NCBI GenBank assembly: GCA_037134755.1
Contig: JBAXLO010000016.1
Coordinates: 1 to 36,706 of the forward strand
Direction of reading: 5' to 3'
Length of the DNA stretch: 36,706 nt
From: JBAXLO01 sp037134755
GTDB lineage: Bacteria > Bacteroidota > Bacteroidia > Bacteroidales > JACABE01
Shown here: positions 34,601 through 36,706 of the stretch, piece after piece
Position numbering within the stretch: position 1 is the first letter of the stretch
How the letters are laid out: each line of letters starts with the position of its first letter
Program-made: the position numbers and the translations under genes
Notes under the pieces: generated by a model
The model's input: only the letters and a program-made list of their open reading frames with translations
Database searches by the model: none
Told to the model about the DNA's origin: nothing

Positions 34601-35101
34601 TCCTAATCCTAGTTTACCATTACCTATAAGATTATTGTATAAAATCGAAATGTTAGGAACTATACCATGAGTACCCGGAGGTAATGGAATAGGTATTTCA
34701 TAATTAGCAGCACCCATTTCGTTTACTCCGGCTTTTCCCGGAATAGTAGCAACAGGAAGACTTTTATCAATTGTAATATTAGTTGTAGGTACAGGATTAG
34801 TTAACGTATAACCCGGATTAAGTATAATACTTTCCCTAATCTTTGCATCAAAAGTATTGTTAGTAGTAGCTTTAAAATCAAAACCGGGTAATAGATTTAT
34901 ATAATCTCTGGCAATATACACACCAGTATCAGGTGTCTTATTTAGATTAAAAAAAGCACTATATTGTTGCGAAAATACATTGTTGTTGAGTAACCCAAAA
35001 AGCAACAACACTAAAAAGTAACACCTTGAATTTACAAACTTGTAAAAACCAGGCTCCTCTCCTTTAAGGAGAGGCAGGGGTGAGGTAATATTCTTTTTCA
35101 T
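28610..35101 (-). CDS. Giant SpvB / FG-GAP / YD-repeat (Rhs) protein with variable tip
   Basis: 2163 residues. A signal peptide is at about 20-45 (YFLVLLLFGLLNNNVFSQ), preceded by an odd insert encoded by a REP-like element. About 100-220 resembles the SpvB N-terminal domain (AANYEIPIPLPPGTHGIVPNISILYN, LGLGWDL). Roughly 424-745 holds six FG-GAP/VCBS-type repeats such as TGDFNGDGKSDIL, DINGDGRDEI, DFDGNGKTDL and DLNEDGKDDL, a propeller with Ca-binding loops. From about 1000 to 1850 come YD repeats (YDYLGR, YDNLGR, YDAYGRL), expected to form a hollow Rhs shell. The core ends with YDPLLGRILSPDP and TDPSGY near 1896. The last 267 residues are the variable tip, a linker then Gly-rich beta-like sequence; no toxin family recognised. 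It lies 35 bp after the fibre gene. Confidence 0.9.
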   Translation of the reverse strand: MKKNITSPLPLLKGEEPGFYKFVNSRCYFLVLLLFGLLNNNVFSQQYSAFFNLNKTPDTGVYIARDYINLLPGFDFKATTNNTFDAKIRESIILNPGYTLTNPVPTTNITIDKSLPVATIPGKAGVNEMGAANYEIPIPLPPGTHGIVPNISILYNNLIGNGKLGLGWDLMGISAVRRTNQIYTINNNGNTTDYDFFALDSTRLIFQANNTVAYGEDGAKYRTEDVTYDSIVTHTSTGSDGPTWFEVFTPDGTVMEYGNTNNSRMPNTTGLPVLVWKINKVTDRFGNYMLFNYTNMNNENVIESINYTGNYNNNLIPYNKVQFYYEIKNGTDFNFQNDVKVSNNLVLKTIKIYAEDAFRDQYDFDYYFDTHLNKIKLYNIKRKVDETTINSTKIIWDDVASNYEVTGSQFDFDLNGMNKNKTHKYCTGDFNGDGKSDILVAEGENDSSGVFNLTRCMMYLSANTDSSTAFVKSDSIYMNSDFNGFVSFTASDINGDGRDEIILKSAGDSNYVYRFNDTTLITTNKIMATPPMSGNTNSHFMTPENIKVDFDGNGKTDLISISNNGAYDAIDKIIMNGKDSNYVILPTFWTQEYKVKLIHFGNNAKTNLMFVFIDQYRIFELKDNEFTLISGGKFPTLNDAFYTGDFNGDGKTDIIVRTDNNWQVYYATGTGFTDTASIITAITGSGDSKYTVVDLNEDGKDDLLETNLDGSINMYLSNSDSFRKISNVTTTNEYKSVSLFADFNGDGKKDLLQVSNSTYKDVNLQYFQMFDNSAYVKSIYDGYNNQYRFTFKPLTNNVVYKNNYNDISTSEGKVSTIPANYYAVSNLKFIDNTNTTISNENYTYYGLREFNNRTEFDSISKQNDISGAKLTLIYDYIGNHKKHIVYENRSYAYDNTSSLWVIIKDDFYWGYFETSKESGNYNYDYSYDYLNLNKWDFSGGTYTDIERNNYNQTWDWVLYPPVKIIYFDNSVSVTATITNPVAPIYAPWFPNSQVSSDTIKRGPPEQPAYMNGPPYTYTYIRTKTYTYYDNGNLKYMQMDASNDTFNIKTEYTDYNPFGYPRKVIIHPPTLNPYNLTDREEVISYDDNGRFITSQSKFLDGTTSYTTTFTNEPKFGNLTQSTDQNGLVTNYEYDKLGRKIKTIYPDHTIELISYEWANGNDPTNAMYKVTVKNTNTIDATIKGNPDVVTYYDALNRSVQTQSVSLNGETISSKVTYNAKGQVSQASLPYFENTTPQYTTFAYDYLGRKTQQIIPDGTGGTAGTTSNITYNDIDLTATVVSGKNSQTQTNITKTNAFGQVVSVTNNIGKTINYTYDLMGRLTDTWTNGIGAPLGGNPPQGSPDNYDYHNGMEYNFHGKRKKLVDMSLGTIASTYDAYDQLRSETNGRDTITKYDYDNLGRVISRTVVSSNDPSATNFETTTYTYGNNNDDSHITTFGKLLSVSTTWSNTFNGSGTVSDVYSYDYLGRLSTLTKSIAGDKTYTESYTYDAYGRLNTLTYPGSNLIIQQTYKNGQLYQVNKMDGQNVALTIWEAKTKDNFGNITQYNLGNGLQTNKVFDQYTGMLNQIKTGTSSTQTSIQNLQYQYDDLYNITQRKDVLSNQQDLFTYDNLNRLTEIQTFPNASQTTYTSKVMAYDDFGNITNKSGVGDMTYGVANDPNNPDPPVFASPYQINQIINNPNTITTPQNILYTTFNKVRKITTADEDGGNAKELGFVYGADYGRRKTMYKLNGNVTSTKYYAFGNYEEELNTTSGIKKDYYIYGGDGVAAIYRISGLGSNTTNAMYYIHKDNLGSFDKVTNNSGTVVDSYSFDAWGNRRSVTDWTAAESSTTTNNHLFTRGFTGHEHLDEFGLINMNGRCYDPLLGRILSPDPDLQDPSNIQNYNRYSYCLNNPLKYTDPSGYKHFGDSPNDHWGEIVGGRNMQDWDNGLTFDNSFNDFWGMTSGYCDYSPIWGDNKSQGSGAGGPFNGEDKSNTNVATSGNDCTNSPPEDSSPLRGAPSNVISAYNDNKDDIDFICDLLGYRLAGYSIGARVALGPLGYSRDMGYISDNTGNGYYFETDGWALGLDASVGINFYLMPTDFKVQNFENRSAQLNVDIPDVVSFSFITDIQHGAEMDQIATRYGGFVFSLGAGIGGSFGLSNTINNGQTPWQNSVYSNGLINWANWLNIW
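29411..29767 (-). repeat. Rhs core-end direct repeat, copy in the large gene
   Basis: This 357-bp segment matches 27482-27829 in the orphan tip along its whole length, apart from a 9-bp difference (extra codons near TTTNN) and scattered substitutions. Similarity stops at the MYYIHKDN Met on one side and at DPSGY on the other. Both copies are in direct orientation and about 1.9 kb apart. Confidence 0.85.
35056..35086. repeat. REP-like palindromic element, copy 2, inside the Rhs coding region
   Basis: Stem CCTCTCCTT, t and AAGGAGAGG (35056-35074), then caggggtgaggt. It is translated in frame as part of ITSPLPLLKGEEPG, residues 5-18 of the large Rhs protein, just before its signal peptide. Confidence 0.8.
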
Positions 35102-35136
35102 TTTATGTAATTTTTTAATTAAACCATTAAATGAAA

Positions 35137-36447
35137 TTACTTCTTTGTGTTTTCAATTGCATCAACACGATTCTTTAATACATCGTTTTCCTTTTTCAGA
35201 TTGTCATTTTCTTTTTTCAGTTCTATCAAATAAAGGCTTATCTCCTCAACTTTCTTTAAAAGTATCGTTTGCATATCTCCTACATTTACACCTTTATCTA
35301 TAGCTTCTTTCTCTGTTGGTACATCAGGTAAATGATTATTAACTTTTATGTACTGTTCAAGTTGTCCCAAACTCATTAAATTATAATTCTTACCGAAAAC
35401 ATAATCAGCCCACACATTTACTCTTATATCTACTTCTCTTGCCCTTACTTTGCCGTCTATTAGTATTAATGTATTATTAGCAGAATCCGGCATCCATCTT
35501 AAAGCAATGTTTTCATCCTTTCCGTTTCTGATACCCAAAGCACCACCATTAAAACCATACACTACAGTACCACCACCAATATCTTTCCCAGAAAATAGTT
35601 TTGTAGAAGTTACTAAATCATAAGGATACCAAGTATTTTGATGAAGTGTTGGTCCGTAAAAACCTATTCCACTATTAAAGTTGGTGTCCAGATAAACATC
35701 TTTTTGATAAAGAGATAAATCACCAATTATATCTAAACTTGATTTTGGGTCTTTAACTCCAATTCCTACGTTTCCTGATGCATCAATACGAATACCTGAA
35801 GGTTTTGAACCAGCAGTATACCCTTCAGGTTGTTGTGGTGCAATTACAAATCCGCTTGTGCTATTAAGTACTTCATAATCTGAAAATCCACCATGATAAT
35901 CTGTCCAGATAATACTAAAATCATTCTCTTTAACAATTTCATTATAAGCATTTTCAGAATTTTTGGTAATAAAATCCATTTCAGCAAGAAAATTCTGTTC
36001 TGAATCTAATTCCACAAAAGTTGCAAGAGGCTGTACATAAGGATATGATGTTGTTTGTGCCCCAACAAAAAATGGTGCAAAAGATTGATCAGTACCACCA
36101 ATTCCAAACCATCCATTAGTAGTAATATTCATGATGTTTTTTAATCCACTATTAAAATCACCCAAAGCACCATTAAAAACATTAAAACCTAAAACACCAT
36201 CGCCGTTAATACCAAAATTAATGTTTGATAAACTGATATTACCACCTCTCAAAATCATATTCCCATTAACATCAAGCGTTGTTAAAGGATTTACTACACC
36301 AATTCCAACATTTCCAGCATTATAAAAAATACTGCTGTCGCCAGTATTTAAATGCCAGTTTGCAAATTGTGAAAATACTTTTCCACTAAATAAAACGATA
36401 CATACAAATGTGATTGTAATTGATTGTTTAAAATAATTTTTCTTCAT
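35137..36447 (-). CDS. Secreted tail-fibre-like surface protein with C-terminal coiled coil
   Basis: 436 residues. Signal peptide 1-26 (ITITFVCIVLFSGKVFSQ). Two NVGIG repeats (NAGNVGIGVVNPLTTLDVNGN and DASGNVGIGVKDPKSSLDIIG) are the beta-strand style of phage tail fibres and of Bacteroidota fibre-like proteins. Near the C-terminus, WADYVFGKNYNLMSL, HLPDVPTEKEA and GVNVGDMQTILLKKVEE are the signature of the endosialidase-chaperone-like tail domain. They are followed by a coiled coil (about 390-433, KKENDNLKKENDVLKNRV) that should trimerise it. It is the first gene of the Rhs locus, 35 bp before the giant gene, so a joint surface structure is plausible. No T9SS sorting domain is present. Confidence 0.8.
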   Translation of the reverse strand: MKKNYFKQSITITFVCIVLFSGKVFSQFANWHLNTGDSSIFYNAGNVGIGVVNPLTTLDVNGNMILRGGNISLSNINFGINGDGVLGFNVFNGALGDFNSGLKNIMNITTNGWFGIGGTDQSFAPFFVGAQTTSYPYVQPLATFVELDSEQNFLAEMDFITKNSENAYNEIVKENDFSIIWTDYHGGFSDYEVLNSTSGFVIAPQQPEGYTAGSKPSGIRIDASGNVGIGVKDPKSSLDIIGDLSLYQKDVYLDTNFNSGIGFYGPTLHQNTWYPYDLVTSTKLFSGKDIGGGTVVYGFNGGALGIRNGKDENIALRWMPDSANNTLILIDGKVRAREVDIRVNVWADYVFGKNYNLMSLGQLEQYIKVNNHLPDVPTEKEAIDKGVNVGDMQTILLKKVEEISLYLIELKKENDNLKKENDVLKNRVDAIENTKK

Positions 36448-36485
36448 TGTTTTTAGATTTTTTAATTTATAATTATTTTTTGCGG

Positions 36486-36493
36486 CAAAGATA
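36486..36493 (-). promoter_or_regulatory. Candidate -7 box of the fibre/Rhs transcript
   Basis: The minus strand reads TATCTTTG, a TAnnTTTG match about 40 bp before the fibre protein start. The -33 region is not a clean TTTG, which could mean activator dependence. Confidence 0.5.
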
Positions 36494-36516
36494 CATCATG
36501 TTAGTAAAAAAACATT

Positions 36517-36670
36517 GGGCGAGGACGAAAAAAGGGCGAAAAAGTGGCGAATTTAAAACTCGAAAAGCTATATAGTTGAAAATATGACATCTAAAAATCA
36601 ACTTCTAAATTCGCAATTGCGAGTTTTGAAAAAAACAAACCAAAATCAAAAAATTCGCAATTGCGAATTT
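36517..36670. promoter_or_regulatory. Cluster of GCGAA/TTCGC sites upstream of the fibre/Rhs locus
   Basis: A perfect 20-bp palindrome centred on ttcgcaattgcgaa (36651-36670) and a copy with one mismatch (36607-36626) are spaced 44 bp apart, about four helical turns. Closer to the promoter, GGCGA occurs at 36518, 36535 and 36546. The arrangement looks like an operator array for a dimeric regulator. No regulator gene is visible in the window. Confidence 0.45.
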
Positions 36671-36706
36671 GCTATAATACTATCTTAATAAAAGAATTTC
36701 AGGTAG

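Overview
This window looks like a chromosomal piece of an AT-rich member of the Bacteroidota that has a type IX secretion system (T9SS). The evidence is a SusC/SusD pair, two proteins with T9SS C-terminal sorting domains, a short primary sigma factor of the Bacteroidota type, and promoters of the Bacteroidota form (TTTG near -33, TAnnTTTG near -7). I cannot name a genus. I saw no rRNA, tRNA, CRISPR array, transposase or phage module.

Layout. Positions 1-504 hold a 21-bp tandem array and AT-rich filler. Next is a small fibronectin-III-type protein (505-1116) ending at a bidirectional terminator. A minus-strand housekeeping block follows: yidC, pyrG, rpoD, an HtrA/DegP-type protease and purN (1235-8288). 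purN is divergent from purB, and purB abuts an MsbA-like ABC exporter (8578-11760). An 845-bp gene-free stretch holds two more 21-bp arrays, a 40-bp perfect palindrome and a nested inverted repeat. After it come a T9SS-exported protein and a Ser-type sulfatase, probably one transcript, converging on a lone HyfB/NuoL-like membrane subunit. A second long gene-free stretch (18666-19554) holds a fourth 21-bp array. A four-gene SusC/SusD/lipoprotein/lipoprotein operon (19555-25504) follows, with the same layout as the BT2261-2264 type of uptake system.

The right third (25657-36447, minus strand) is a polymorphic-toxin-like locus. In transcription order it holds a surface fibre protein, a 2163-residue SpvB/FG-GAP/YD-repeat (Rhs) protein with a variable C-terminal tip, two paralogous small membrane proteins, a displaced orphan Rhs tip, a third small membrane protein, and a short T9SS-sorted protein with one YD-like motif. 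A segment of about 350 bp is repeated between the main Rhs gene and the orphan tip, which fits tip replacement by recombination. The small membrane proteins sit where immunity genes are expected, but I recognise neither the toxins nor the immunity families.

The most unusual non-coding signal is four intergenic tandem arrays with different unit sequences but exactly the same 21-bp period. Also notable are a REP-like palindrome translated in frame inside the signal-peptide region of the big Rhs protein, and a second copy of it beside a duplicated signal-peptide fragment.
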